In this document: positions 50,951 through 64,000 of the stretch, in pieces
Position numbering within the stretch: position 1 is the first letter of the stretch
Layout of the letters: each line of letters begins with the position of its first letter
NCBI GenBank assembly: GCA_030062745.1
Contig: CP099842.1
Span: 21,051,822 to 21,115,821, forward strand
DNA length: 64,000 bases
Direction: 5' to 3'
Source: Capitulum mitella
Lineage: Eukaryota; Arthropoda; Thecostraca; Pollicipedomorpha; Pollicipedidae
Notes under the pieces: generated by a model
What the model was told of the DNA's origin: nothing
Database searches by the model: none
What the model saw: only the letters and a program-made list of their open reading frames with translations
Program-made: the position numbers and the translations under genes

Positions 50951-52390
50951 CCGATCGCCGGACGCCGGCCGGCGCCGCGTCCGGCGCTGTTTTGGGTCGC
51001 CGTCCGTCCCAGAAACGGGGCCGTAACGAGCCGGCTCTGTCGTATGATTTATGGCCGGATCGCGGCGGGGAGTGGCGCGGACCCGCGTCGCCGCGCCGGG
51101 ATCGCCGCCGCCCGCCGGCCGCCGGCTGAAGACGACCCGCCGCCGCCGCCGACGGCGGCCGCCTCAAATGACGATGATGAATCTGATAATGCCCAAATAG
51201 CGCCCGGAACGGCGCCGCGCGCGGGGAGTTTCCACGCCGATTGGGGCCAGGGGCGGCAGCCGCCGGAAAATCGGCTCAATCAGACGGGGAGTGCCCGTCG
51301 GGTGACGGCGGCGATTCATTTCAATCCGGCATAATTAGTGGAACGACGCCTTTCAGAAGCTGGCGGCGACGTGTCCCCCCTCGTGGCGTGACCCACTTGG
51401 CATTGTCTGGCGACACGATGAAAACTCATGCATAGCCGGCGACGACAGACGATCGTGAAAGATGAAAGCTGTAGATTTCCGGGCTTCCCGTGGGTGATTT
51501 CTCTGTGGATGTTAAAGAACAGGTAGTTAGACGCTATTTATTTACCGACACGTCAGCGCCCGTGATTGTTACTTTCCCTCGTCGGTAGTCCAATCATCTG
51601 CGTTTCCGCAGGGCCCCGTCCTGACCCAGGTCCGCTGTTTTCGGCCGGCGCCGGCCAGAGAAACAATCATCTCCGCCTCCCGGACGCCTTCGTTCCTGGC
51701 TCAGACCGGCAGATGTCCCGCAAACTGGTTCACGCGCGGCCCACAGCGTCGCCCTCTTCCCAGACACCGCGGGATGATAACGGCCTGTCGAGCCACCGCC
51801 GTGTTATTTCGGCCAGTGGAGCGGAGTGGACTGATCTGATCTGGCTCCGACTCGCTTCACTAGGCCTGGGCAACTCAGCAGTCCGGAGCCGTGCCTACAA
51901 ACGGCTCCTTTTATTTCGACCTGCGTGAAAATTGGTCACTGACGGCAGTTTAAAGTAAAGAGCACGCAAAAAGAGCCAGTGAGATACGCATTACGTGATG
52001 AAAGCTTCGATAAAAACTTAAACTTTTGGCAAATATCACTGTTGAAAGGAATCTGCAGGGACGTCAGAGTACGAAAATTCATCAACAAGTGTCTCCCAAT
52101 CGTCGAGAGACTCGCAAACAAACGAGACCGAAGCGAAGGCACTAGGAGCTGGCCGCACCGTGCGACCGGCGACGGCGGCGACGGTCGCCGACCGCCGGCC
52201 GGCCACTCGCGGCGGTGACAAACGACCGGCCCGAGTCGTCCGCCAGCTCATCAGGCCACGTCCGGCCGGATCGGCGGCGAGACGCGCCCAGGCCGGACAG
52301 ATGGAGCCGCGGCGCGCTGTCGCTGATTGAAATAGCGGTCCGGCGACGACGCCGCGTTCGGCGCGAGTTCGGCCGCCCGTCCAGGCCCGC

Positions 52391-52505
52391 GCGTCACGTT
52401 ACCCGGCCGGCTCGTGACGTTACCGGGCCGGCTTGTGACCGCCCGTACTGGGAGGCCGTGACGTTGCCCGGCCGGCTCGTGACGCTGTCGCTCCTGGGAG
52501 GCCGG
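52391..52505 (+). repeat. GTGACGTT-CCGGCCGGCT repeat cluster
   Basis: Four variants of GTGACGTTACCCGGCCGGCT occur in about 115 bp as an imperfect duplication, with a shared CTGGGAGGCCG closing each half. TGACGT cores resemble CREB/ATF sites. Confidence 0.75.
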
Positions 52506-53074
52506 TGTGCGTGCCGCGGCTGTAAAACAGCGTGCGAGCCCCCTCGTCCGCCGCCTTGCTTTCCAAAACGCGCCGGTCGCCGGGAGTTTATCTTCGCCGT
52601 AAACCGAAGAATGAAAAACGACCACACGCGCGGGCAGTTTACGAAGCGCTGAGGAAACCCTAGAATGTTCCGCTGTCCCCGCCCTATTTTTGAAACCCTT
52701 CTTTCACAACAATAGGTGACGTGATGGGACATGGGGAAGAACTAAGGATTTTTCGCTACCACCCATGAGTTATTAATGGACGCAGAAAGATGGATGAATC
52801 TCCTTTAACTTGAAATATGAGAACGACAATTCAATTTCTTCCGTCAGAGTTGAATGCGGAACAGCTTGGACGGGATACCCGAGGACTGCGTCCTTAGCAG
52901 GTGTTCCTTTTCATGACCAGAGAAGCGTGAATCGAAGAGGCATCCAAATAGTTAAAAACCGGTCTCTTATACCTGTGACTAGGTGAAGCATTTCACTAGC
53001 AGACCCAGCGACACGAAGAACCACGTGGTAACCTGGTCGTCAGATTCGGTTCCTCTGCCTTGAAAAACAGTCTG

Positions 53075-53420
53075 CAAACACAAAGCGACTGTCGTCATTT
53101 TATCACTCCAAAGGAAGCCATAACGTTTGTAACCGGCTAATGCCATTTCCTTTTACACACTACTTGATAAGCACACCTGAGTCAACGCCCATGGGATCAG
53201 ATGAGGATTTCAAATTGCTTGCGTCCCACGGAGTTATTCAAACGCAAAGCATCAGTCATCACTATAGCACTCCAAAGCTGGCTGTAAAATTTGTTAACGT
53301 TATTTTCCTTCACACACCATTGATAGGCACATCTGGGAAAATGCCCTCGGGATCAGATGAACATTTTGAATTTGCTTATGCCCCACGATCTTACGCAGTT
53401 ACAGCACTATTCATCATTCA
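53075..53420 (+). repeat. 164-bp AT-richer unit, tandem duplicated
   Basis: CAAAGC at 53081 and 53245 marks equivalent positions of two units that share CACTCCAAAG, TTCCTT-ACACAC, GATAAGCACA/GATAGGCACA and GGGATCAGATGA blocks. A possible decayed third unit begins near 53400. It stands out as AT-rich in GC-rich surroundings. Confidence 0.75.
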
Positions 53421-54241
53421 TGCCCCCTCCATTGTCGTAATGACTGCAGCGAAACCTGATTTTACGGAGCTACATGAGCCGGATATTGCTAGGTGATTGC
53501 AAGACTCATTCGTCAAAGTTGGCTCATCCCGTCATCGCAATGCGTATGGCGGGTTCTAAAAGACGTCCAGTGGTACTTTCACCCCGGCGGCAGGTGTGAA
53601 AAGGCTCGGTGCGCGCATGCCAAGGTGTCGACGCCCTCGGCTCGAACGCGTCTCTGGTATGAGGCGGCCCATTGGCACACACAGCTGCCGTCTGGCGACC
53701 GGGAAGGCCGGACCTCCGTAATCCGCACCTCCGCCCGATGGTTTCTGCGCCTGATTGTCGCCTGCCGTGCGGCCGTCGGCCGCTCTGATGAGCGGGCGGG
53801 CGCCGGTGGAGGAGAGCCGGCGTCGGACGACCGGGCCGGACCGCCCCCGGGGAAATCATGCCGCCGCCGCAGCTGCGCCGCCGCCGCCCCGGGACGGGCC
53901 ATTAACGCCTTCTCCCGGTCAGCCGGGTCAGCTGGGCGGCCGGCCGGAGCGGGCGCCGGCGGCGGGCGGAGCGGCTCTCCAGGGGAGACGGGAGCCGCCC
54001 GGCCGGCGGACCCGGCCCGCCCGGGTCAGCCGGCCGGGTCACGGCAGTCAGACGCCGCCCGGTCAGACGCCGGCGGACGCAGCGGTGTCGCCGTCTGGCG
54101 GCCGCCGACTGGGAGCCGGTCAGGCTGGCTCGAGCTGCCCGGGACAGGCGGACAGGTACGCACCGCCGGACCTCGACGAAACATCTGGTCACTGAACAGC
54201 GGGACTCCTGATGTGCTGTTGCCCTTCTGTCCAGTCCAAGA

Positions 54242-54421
54242 GGCTCGGCTCGGCTCGGCCTCAAACGTCAGTGAGTGGCCGCCAGCTCGGCTCGGCTCAG
54301 CACTGTGCGTCAGTGAGCGGCCGCCAGCTCGGCTCGGCTCGGCAGCGGACGTCAGTGAGCGGCCGCCAGCTCGGCTCGGCTCGGCAGCGGACGTCCGTGA
54401 GCGGCCGCCAGCTCGGCTCGG
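54242..54421 (+). repeat. 42-bp minisatellite, about 4.3 copies
   Basis: The unit contains AGCGGCCGCCAGCTCGGCTC, then GGCTCGGCAGCGGACGTCAGTG. Its internal GGCTC pentamer is itself repeated. Confidence 0.92.
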
Positions 54422-56245
54422 GGACCCCCGGCGGGACGACTGGGCGGCGTCCGGCCGCCGCGGCCGCCCGGCGCGCTCGTTAGGCCGCGCTGCCGGCCAG
54501 GCCGTGAAAGCGACGGCCGCCGTCCGAGCGGCGTTTAACGCGCGCCAGTAATGACGCCGTCGAGCGGGCGGCATTCCCGGGCGGCGGCGGAGCCCGGCCG
54601 GACGGCGACGGAGTCCCGCCGAGCCCGGCAGCCCGGCCGGCCGCTGATGGCCGGAAACGGCGGCAGCCACGGCCGGCAGACGGCCGCCCTCCCAGAGACG
54701 GTCCGTGGAGCGCTGTCAGACGGCGAGGGGCCTCGAGTTTGAGTTCTTATTGGTTTGGTAGCAACAAACATGTCACCATATGCAACGCTGCCGTATTATA
54801 AAGGACTACGGGATGAAATCACGACAATTTAGGTACAGATAATAAATCTGTCATGTAATGAATTGCTCACTGAGGCACCATTAACCGGTGTTGGTATGCT
54901 TGTACAGTTTGGTTTAAAATGCCAGCGATTCATTTGATGCACCTAATTGTGACATCGGACGCTGACCTAAAATGACTGGACGTGATCTCACATAGAGAAC
55001 TAACGGAATGGATAATGGAGCCCGTCTACAGGAGACAGCTGATAACGTGCGCTCTGGTACCAGTGGTGATTTGGCCAGTTATTAGACGTACCCGCTGATG
55101 TTCAGCTGAAGATTATCGGTCACGGATATGCCATTATCACTGTTTTGACGTTAATCATTAATATCGTGAGATCAGAGCTGGTTCGACACAAAGTGTGTCG
55201 CGACTCGATAAGCGCTTGAGTTTTTCCTCTCACCGACCGAGTGAAACGCCGAATATTGCATTTCTGCTTTCCTCCGCGTTATTCTATTTCAAAACGGCCC
55301 CAGTTCGACGCAAACCGTTATTCTCCCTGGCTTTCCGCGCCGATGCTCTCCTTTGACGCCCGTGTTTTGATTCGCGCGCTTCTCGGCGCGTTGGCGCGTT
55401 TCGTAAGTCGCGCGGCGGCCCGCTCCGAATGGGTGGCCATTGTGCGTCGCGTCGCGTGTTCGTAACGCAGCTCTTCGCGTGTGACGTGACTGCAGAGGAC
55501 GCCGTCCGGCCGGGACCGTCGCGAGCACCGGCCACAATGGCCCGCAGTCACCGACGCCGGCGTTACCCAACGGCGAGAACGGCGACCGACGCTCGCGGCG
55601 GGCCCGAGAGCGACACTGCACGGTCACAGTGACGTCACGCCGGACAGGTCGACGCGACAAATGGCGGCGCGCCTGGCGCAATGGTCGCCGGACGGCGTCG
55701 GTCGCGGCGGACCCGACTGGCCGCGGAGAGCGCTTTTACTTTTGCGAAATGCCACTGACTGGACGCCGGGCCGCGGGGATAAACCGCTCAGGCCGTGATG
55801 AATGAGGCCCGCCGGCGTTTTCGACAGAGGCGCACTGGTCCTGGCGCGGCCGGCCGGCCGGGCCCAGCTGAAGATGTCATCTGAGGGCTTCTCGGGCGGC
55901 GTTCTCTGGAGGGAGTGTTGGGCCCTTCCTTCGCTGATCCGAAGTCGAAGGCGTTTCGAATCGCCTTTCATCACGTGTTCGATGCCCGAACTGACGCTTC
56001 GAAGGCGACGTGCACTTACCGGACCAGGTTCATTTTTCGCCTTCTCGGCCCGGCCACGATATGAGATGATCTGCACGCTGACCTGGCCTGGTGCGCTCCT
56101 GACCGTCGCCCGGCTCTGTTTGCGCCTCACCTGCACGGTGCACCCTGACCTGGAGACATCAGATGACCCGCGACGCTACCCTGACCTGGAGCCCTCCTGA
56201 CCCTCGCCCGGTGGCGATGCACCTGACGTGTCCCGCGCGTCACCC

Positions 56246-56390
56246 TCCTGGACTCATCAGATGACCCTCTGTTCTGACTTACCCCGGAGTCGGCCCTGCC
56301 CGCGGGCCGCCCTGTCCCTCTCCTGGACTCATCAGGTGACCCTCTGTGCTGACCTGCCCAGGAGTCGGCCCTGCCGGCGGGCCGCCCGGA
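56246..56390 (+). repeat. 75-bp tandem duplication
   Basis: TCCTGGACTCATCAG starts copies at 56246 and 56321. Both continue through GGAGTCGGCCCTGCC and a GCGGGCCGCC end. Confidence 0.9.
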
Positions 56391-57191
56391 TCGACACGTG
56401 ACGAACCAATCGGCGGCCGCTCCGCTCGCCGGAGAGCGGCGGCGGCGCTAATGACCACGTTGAGGCGGCGCGCGCGCCGGCCGTTTTTCTGAGGGACGGC
56501 CGTATTATTAATGAGCGGCCGGTCGGCGGCGCGGGAGATGTGGGCCAGCGGGCCTGCCGCGGCGGGCCGACCGCGCCGCTCGCTGGCCGGCCGCACAGAT
56601 TAGTCAGTGCTCCATTGTTCCGGTCCGTCTGAATATTGATGCCTGCCGGGCGGCCGCGCCGGGCCACTGCGCGCGAGGTCCCACGAGCGTGCGGAGATGT
56701 CTGGTTCATGACCGGCCGGAAGGTTTCCACAGTGCCCGTTCATGTTCACCCCGCGAGACCATGACTTCTTTTGTTTGTCTGACAACCCTTTGTCGGTCCG
56801 ACTCTATGACTCCGGATGACTCTGTACTGTGGCGATCGCACGCTGAGGCTCTCCTCCACCCAGCCCGGTAATGATCGCCGCTGCTCTGGCCTGTCTGGAC
56901 GGTGGGCTGGCGGAGCTGAGGCCAGCGCGGCGGGGTGCCCGTTGAAATGCAGCTCTCCGCTGTTACACGGCCCGTGTATCACAACAGGCACGCGCTAACG
57001 GCGTGTTGATGGCCCACCGCTGGTCAGACGGTGTGTGGCTTCCTCCACCCTCCGTCGGCTTTCAGGCGAGGTGAGGTCTCCGCCGCCGACTATTACAAGG
57101 CGGAGTCCCACGGCCAGCGGCTCAACGGCACGGCATCCGTGCTCTCCCGGCTCCCTGCCGCGGTTACGGGGGCTGGGGATCGTCACCTCAG

Positions 57192-57632
57192 AGTTGTCCA
57201 GTCCACCGCAGGACCGGCACCTCATCAGAGCTGTCCAGTCCGCCGCAGGACCGGCACCTCATCAGAGCTGTCCAATCCACCACAGGACCGGCACCTCATC
57301 AGAGCTGTCCAGTCCACCGCAGGACCGGCACCTCATCAGAGCTGTCCAATCCACCGCAGGACCGGCACCTCATCAGAGCTGTCCAGTCCACCGCAGGACC
57401 GGCACCTCATCAGAACTGTCCAGTCTACCACAGGACCGGCATCTTGTCAGAGCTGTTCAGTCCACCACAGGACCGGCATCTTGTCAGAGCTGTCCAGTCC
57501 ACCGCAGGACGGGGCACCTCATCAGAGCTGTCCAATCCACCTCAGGAACGGCGCCTCATGAGAGCTGTCAAATCCACCGCAGGACCGGCATCTCGTCAGA
57601 GCTGTCCAGTCCACCGCAGGGCCGGCACCTCG
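57192..57632 (+). repeat. 37-bp minisatellite, about 12 copies
   Basis: The unit contains GTCCAGTCCACCGCAGGACC, then GGCACCTCATCAGAGCT. Because 37 is not a multiple of three, the array stays open in more than one frame and produces long spurious ORFs. Later copies are more diverged, with one-base length changes. Confidence 0.95.
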
Positions 57633-58100
57633 AGCCATCCGGCCGGCCCGGCCCGGCCGCAGCAGCCGCGGGGGCCCGCCGCGCCGCGGCGATGGATGGC
57701 GCCGGTAATTTTGGGGAGGACCACCGGGGAGGCCGTTTATGATAATCGATGTGCCCGCGACAGTCGGCCGGCAGCGGGCGCGAGCGAACGCGCCGGAGCG
57801 GCGGCCGACCTCCGACTCCAAAACAAACATCTGCCCGCGGCCGGAGACGGATCGGCCGCCGCGACGGATCGCGGACCGTGCCGCGTCACGCGCCGATGGA
57901 TCGCCGACCGGACGGCGCCGGCACCGGCTCGGGCCGGCGCCTGGAGGGTCTGCTGGAGTCCCGGATCGCCCGTCGCTCCAGGTTCCCCTGAAACCCCGGG
58001 TCGGTCCTCGCTCGAGGTTTGACGGAAGCCCCGGGTCGGCTCTTGCTCGAGGGTCGGCCGAGGTCGCCGTCAGGTTGGCGCGGGGCGACGTTCGATCGGT

Positions 58101-61100
58101 GTGGTGCAGGCAGGACTGGCCTCAGGGCAGCTGACTGCGGTGTCTACTGACGAGAAGAAGTCACGCAAGTCAAGCTCACCGAGCGGGAACAGCTGCGGCA
58201 GGCTGATAAACACAGGCGCCTGAAAATGAACAGTGGCTGATCGTAGTATTTCGTAGCACGCCAAGCTGTTGTCATTTTGGCTATCGTTTCTCGAAAGTTG
58301 TAGTGACGTAACTAAAAGGAAACAAAAACCTCGAGCCCGGCTCCAACTTTGTTTACGAATGTTACGCAGATATGGGGCACCGTCATGCTGCTTTTTACGA
58401 ATTCTTCTGGGAAACAACAAATATCTCTTCATTAACGTTTCCCTGGAAATTAGGTACTGGTCTTCTTGCTCGCAGATTTGAGTCCAAAAGCTAAAAATAT
58501 TGTTGGTTGTTTAATTTATGCTCTTATTTTTTTCGAGGATTGGGTGTTTTCGAAGGTACTTTCAGCCGATTCTCAGTTGAATGCTGACGGTCCACTGCTG
58601 ACAATAACCTTTGAATGTCTCATGCCAAGACTGTCGATTTATATTCCTTTGAGAGAGCCCTGGCCCACTCATACTGTTAGGTTAATGATGATGTGGGTCC
58701 CTAATGTTAGTTTGGGCCCCCAATGTCTTCTGCCGGTTTTAAAGGGGATAAAAGAACGACCGCAGTAGATAAGAGACGGGCAGAAAGTAAAGAATGAAGT
58801 CTAAAGCGATGTTTCTTTCTTTCTGCCTTCTATCTATATCTATACCTGTGTACATCGGGATAAATGCAATTTTTCATTTGATGAATAATAGCAAAAAAAC
58901 TGAAAAGTTTACGACGGCAAAAATGAAGTGGGCTAAATCCGCTGAGAAACCCACATTTGAGGGAAGGTTAGGTTATCGGGCCTTCGGCTCGGCTCCCCCA
59001 GTCATTTATAGAAATTGACGCCCCTGTCCACGTGATTACGAGCATGACATCTTTGGCAGCACTGCCAAGTAAATGTTACCCTCTGCTGACAGATAACATG
59101 TATAACACCCCTGTGTCACCGGTCATAGTATAAATTATTCATGTGGTCAATTAGCCACTGTATACATCGCAAAGACTCGCTGACAGCGAGCGTACCGTGA
59201 AATTACGATACCAGGAGACGTCACAGTTTATGGACGGCTCAGATACATGCATTAGCGGAGCCAACGAGGCCAACGGAATGTTCGGCGTCCATACCGTCTC
59301 TACTTCAAGGATCCAACATATTTTAGGTCAACATATTTTACGGGATGTGTGAACAAAATACGTGCTCTGCATACTGTTCACACATGTATGTTTTCCAGAA
59401 AAGCCCGCCATTAAATCAAGAAACTGGAATATTTATGCAAATCAGGCGTAACTGTCTATGTACAACACATATCTGTCCAGTTTTTGTCTTCATCGCTTAT
59501 GTCGTTTGTGTGGTCAGCTTTTTGGCTTGTCCGGAAAGGGATGTAAATATTTTGAAGACGAAGACAAATTGATCCATAAGAGTGGACTGCGAAGAAGCTG
59601 AGAGCGGATTCGTCTCCGTTCTAAATTCGAAGAGCATCCGTCCAGCCCAACTGTGGGCTACTATCACCGGCCACCAGTGTGCGACAAAGGCGAGGTCGCG
59701 TCTTGGTGTGTTACACTATGTTTCACCAGCCTCTGGAACAACCAGTTAGATGAAACCATGGCATTGCATTGCATCGTCCTCACCGCCCTACCATGCCTGT
59801 TACCGTGGTGATCAGAATCCTCACACCCTCTTCATTCCCCAAATAAGCCAGTGCGTCAGTGCCCTTCACTCTGGATGATATGAGACACGGCGCGTTACGC
59901 ACGGCGCATCACGCGGTCCGACCACACGCAGTGATGGCGGCGCGTGATCTGACCGTCCGCGTATCACGCGCTGCGAAGGCCGCGCGCCATCCTGGCCGAT
60001 GGCGCTGTCGATTGCCTGTCCAGCTGCGCGGCCGGCCGTGACGTGCGCGTGACGCCCGGAGATTCGGCCGTGGTCTCGGCTTGTCCTCGCAGCTCGTGTC
60101 CCGTGCGCGGCGGCGCCGATCGAGAATGCGTTTAATATTCCCCCCGCAGCGCCCGGCACGGAGGGACGGCGACTGTGCCTTATCGGGCGGCGAGGAAGCG
60201 GCGCGGTCCGGGCGGTGAGGCAATGCTCGGCGAGCTGTGATCTAAACTGTCTCCTTATTTGAAGAGCACGGAGAGGGGACTGGTGGGCGGCCGGCGTGTT
60301 TGACGTTTGCCTGTATGGGATTTCTCCCGGTCATGAGCCGTGACCTCAATGGAGGTGATGCCAAGAGTCATGCGTTTTGCCCACTTTCGAAGAATGTCGA
60401 TTTTGATTTGGAAGTTTGTCACATTTTTCATGTGATTTGACGCTGATAAGTTGCATTTGACAAACATGGTCTTAACGGTGCTGGCGTTTAATCTTAGTGC
60501 CAAGTTAGTTTATGATCCCGGTCTCATGAGTCAAAATAACGTGTCTATAACAAGACAAAGCACAGTTTTTCTTTTCACGGCGGACATTTATTGCTTGATT
60601 CAGTGCGGAGAGCTGTGTGTGTATATGAACGCTCGGGCTTTTCATGGAAATAAATTTAAAATGAAAGCTTTAAACTAATGCTTTAAAATTACTAGGCGTG
60701 TTCTTTACGGGTTATACCATGGGCTTCCTGTAAGTCATTAATGGTAATTCGTGCGCATTACTAAGAAACGACACAAAGTCACACATTACGGGTCATGGCC
60801 CACTCACAGTGCCCCAGGCTTGGCGCTTAATGTTGCTTTTTCGTCAAACGGATGCGGGTTTCGTCATGGGTGCAATCAATGGGCAGTCGTATCGGTACAC
60901 ACATCTTCAATCATGACCGTCATTACCCACTGTCGATTGCCGACACAAATGCTTTTAGAGGGGTCTCGTTAGCGTTTTACTAACGGCCAGGGAGCGAGTT
61001 TGAGCTTAATTACGTCTTGCATCACCTCGGCATAACGCAAACACCTAGACTCGTTTTTCTGCACAGCTTGCATTCATGTCACCCAGTCTTTTCCGAGCTG

Positions 61101-64000
61101 ATAATGGACAGTGCTTTCTAGCATTCACCACTTATTCATGGGACGTAATGAGCCGATTTATTTCCCGTGTTTTCATGGCAACCAGAAACAATAAGCAGCA
61201 ATGCTTGGTACGTTGATTGAAAGTATTGCGTTTGACTGAAGCGTCGCACAAAAGATGACAAGTCTAAGACATAAGACGAACGACGTGGATGTAGGCGTGG
61301 CATCTGTATAAAAATATAAATCAAAGGTGCTCGTTGAATGCAAATGTATGACCAGTGTTTCCATTCTGTCCGCGCTGCCTCATGATTAAATCTAAGGCAC
61401 ACGGACGCAACGCGTGGCCGAGTCCCGTGGCTTCTGAAATTCTCACTTGTGATGACGCTTTGGACGCTCTGTGAAACATATTTAGTCAATGGAACATTTT
61501 TGGATGAAGTCATGAAGTTACAATTTACCATATATACCTTGTCAAATATCAAGGATAAAAATACACGCCGAAACACATGACTTGAAATCCACGTATATAT
61601 TTCGAAAACAAAAGCGAACGCAAAACAAAACACCCCAATGTAGATACGATAAAGAATAAGTCAGGGATGAAATGCAGTTCATGTCTGTATGAGAGAAACG
61701 GAAGAGATGGGGCATGTAGCGTCCCATTTCACTCGTGTACCAAAACAGGACCTATTTATTCACCGAAAGTTTTTTAGGGCATTATTGAGCTTCTTGACTA
61801 ACTGTCTACGCCTGGCAATCATTGCATATTTTGGAAAGACTCATAAGTATTTTTGCTTTTTTTCTAAAAATGTTTTTAAGTCGGGAGAAATGGTACTTTT
61901 AGGAGGAGAGGTGAGACTTGCTTAGGGATCAATGTGACCAAACAAAATAGTATGTGGTGGCAAGTACAATGTCTTGGAATTGTATTGGGGCTGGTGTTAT
62001 TGGGGGTGTAGGTATACGTGCCCCACCTTTCCCTTCATCCTGTGAGAAACTCAAGGCTACCACCATGGGAAAACAGCGGCACCAACCAGGGATTAAATGC
62101 AAGCATAAACATCATTATCATCTCGCGCAATAACTCAGTCGTTTTAAGTTACAAAACACGCACACGTATGCACGCTGATTCACTCTTAATTGAACCACTA
62201 AAACGCAGTTTGGTGGTTATTAAATGCAGTTTCCGCCCCTCACTCTTCGACGTCCTCAGTGGCTGAAGTGGCCGTTAAGAAAGGGACGTGGCAAGGTTTT
62301 CAAGATGCCAACAAGATATGTCACGTCGGTCGGAGCACCACTGCTCAGTGTTCTTGGAGAAAAACTTAAGTCCCCGTTCTCCCACATCCCACTTCTCCCG
62401 GTTATCCTCTTCATCCATATGGTATGCTGCACAGGGCGGGTACTGAAACCCTCCCTTTCGCTATTTTTCGAAAAATTCTGTTCGTCTTTTATCCTAAAGC
62501 ACTTTCCGGGTTACACAAGGCACGTACGGCTACACATTGCGATGTCGCCTCGTCATGGCCACTGCGAACGGTCCCACGAGCCAGGTCGGCGTTCAGACAG
62601 CAGAGCGAAGCCGTATCACGAATCTGGGCTAACCGGTGCATCGGCTCTGCGCGGCAGCGTGAGCACGAGACTGGAAGCCTCACGTTCGGTCCATTTTACC
62701 GAATGCCGCATACCCAAGTTCTAGTGCTCATGGGATCTAACCAGTCATCAAAGTCGAGACCAGGTTGCTTGAAAATGACATGCTGTGATCCCGCTTGGCT
62801 CTTTCCGGCTCTGTGGACGGCATCTTTAATGAGTTAAGTTGTTAATTTCGTCTGCCGATCAGGCGTGAGTGGGAGAACTCTGCTCCTGAAAGGTCATTGA
62901 CCCTGTTTCACCCGTAGCCAACATTCAGTGCATTAGAAAATATAATCTTAAAAACAAAAGCGTACAGCCTTGACATCCATGAAAGTAGCCGCTGACTACA
63001 TCCTTTTCAAAACAAAACCTGATAAGTGACAGTAAAGCAGGTGACGCTTTGCTTTGGCTGCACTCGGAAGGTTTGCAGCGCTGTGAACCATTGCTGACGC
63101 ATTGTTCCGAGATTCCAAGGGCAGAAATAAAACAAAAACAAAACAAAAACATTGGGTGTTTTGTCTCATGACCTGAGTCAAGCCAAAAATACAAAAGACG
63201 ACCAAATTTATGTTACCTCGATCAGGTTTTTTTCATTTTTTCATTTTCGGTAGCGAAGACACGAGATTTCTCGGTCCCTGGTGCTTCCTCTGATTATCTA
63301 CTTCGAATTGTCGTATCACGTTCACCTTTTTACAGCCGGATATTCCAAAATATCGGAAATCATGCGTGCCAAATAAACGCATGCACGGAAATAGAGGCCT
63401 TCCTGCAACACATATCACGACCACGACACGTCCGGTGCTTGGAAAATCCCTACACCTGGTGGGCAAATGATAAACTAGAACTTTTGGCGCCTTTGGCAAG
63501 GTGGCGCTGCACATCGTATGTGGTGGCGCCAGTAGCACAGCGGCTCTGATTTTTCATGAACATTAGGACATTTCAACAGCTCATCCCACTACGATGGGTT
63601 TGCTATCCAATTCTCCATCCAATCTTTCATGCAGTGAGATTGGGCGGAAATATCCAACGGAACCAACGGAAATATCCAATAAAAAGAAGAATGTATGTTC
63701 CGATTAAAACATGCTTTAACGCTACCATCAGCTGCATGGGATATTTTATGAGGGATGGAAGGTACAATGATGATAGCCCTGTTTTGCAGTTGAATTCCCT
63801 CGAAATTAAGGAAGGCCTCGTCTAACATGCTAAGTCCGCAGAGCCGGAAAATGTCTTAAAGTGAACAAAATTTATCCCCACTATGAAAATGTTGCAAATC
63901 TGTGCTGACCCGTGATCGCAAGATGCCCTTAGCAAATGCAGATGACAGCGTGGAAAGACCTTTCAACGAACAGTGAATGCTGTTCGAACATAAATTTGTG
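58101..64000. other. AT-richer intronic or intergenic DNA at the right edge
   Basis: Composition drops to AT-richer DNA with short domain-less ORFs. A small CpG-rich patch with GTTTAATATTCC lies at about 59900-60240. I found no exon that continues the 47683 gene and no RNA gene or transposon. This is probably still the large intron, but the gene could also end before here. Confidence 0.35.

Larger units (their letters stand above)
49762..58100 (+). other. GC-rich intron (5' part) of the 47683 gene, minisatellite-rich
   Basis: Very GC- and CpG-rich DNA after the donor. Long ORFs here are by-products of GC content and of repeats. Besides the repeats listed separately, it contains AT-cored regulatory-looking patches: TAATTA at 51332-51337, and ATTATTAATGAG near 56504 with CCATTGTT (Sox-like) at 56612-56619. 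No acceptor plus coding continuation was convincing. Confidence 0.45.

Noticed and set aside
53493..54551. 352-codon plus-strand ORF
   Set aside because: It runs through GC-rich intronic DNA and the 42-bp minisatellite, has no domain or conserved-looking segment, and equally long frames exist on the other strand.
57031..57742. Long overlapping plus-strand ORFs over the 37-bp array
   Set aside because: They are produced by the tandem repeat, whose period keeps several frames open at once.

Overview
This is animal nuclear DNA: multi-exon genes with GT-AG introns, strongly GC-biased coding sequence, long non-coding stretches, minisatellites and non-autonomous DNA transposons. The Mad protein assembled here is 455 aa and closely resembles arthropod BMP-type R-Smads. 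I infer an arthropod, probably a crustacean. The GC-rich codon use would suit a barnacle, but I cannot prove that from the sequence.

Layout, all genes on the + strand. (1) 578-4675: a complete seven-coding-exon Mad (Smad1/5/8) gene. (2) 8021-13251: an eight-exon, 499-aa coiled-coil protein of the MTUS/Toucan microtubule-associated family. (3) 18391-19096: a Swi5-like recombination mediator with an unusual 13-residue tandem repeat at its N-terminus and a reading-frame change in the middle. (4) 23190-24645: a two-exon MSANTD3-like Myb/SANT protein. (5) 47683-49761: a 693-codon first coding exon of an unrecognised, basic, proline-rich, disordered protein, whose strong splice donor opens an intron of at least 14 kb that runs off the window.

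Between genes 4 and 5 lie about 23 kb with no convincing exon. This stretch holds GC/CpG-rich islands, homeodomain-, Sox-, TCF- and E-box-like motifs, a 36-bp minisatellite and two TTAA-flanked elements. The second element contains about 260 bp of degenerate homopolymer sequence that looks like an assembly fault, followed by spaced nuclear-receptor half-sites. The intron after gene 5 is similarly GC-rich and carries several unrelated minisatellites (45, 42, 75 and 37 bp) plus a duplicated 164-bp AT-richer unit.

The most striking signal is compositional. Three blocks almost or completely lack CpG: 1-717 (one CpG), 16669-18298 (none in 1630 bp) and 21038-22998 (one in 1961 bp). Each lies directly 5' of a gene start (Mad, Swi5, MSANTD3-like), each ends near a plausible 5'-UTR splice acceptor, and the flanks are CpG-rich. 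I interpret them as heavily germline-methylated first introns. The genes do not form an operon. Mad (BMP signalling), the Toucan-like protein (microtubules), Swi5 (Rad51 recombination) and the SANT protein (DNA binding) share only their neighbourhood.
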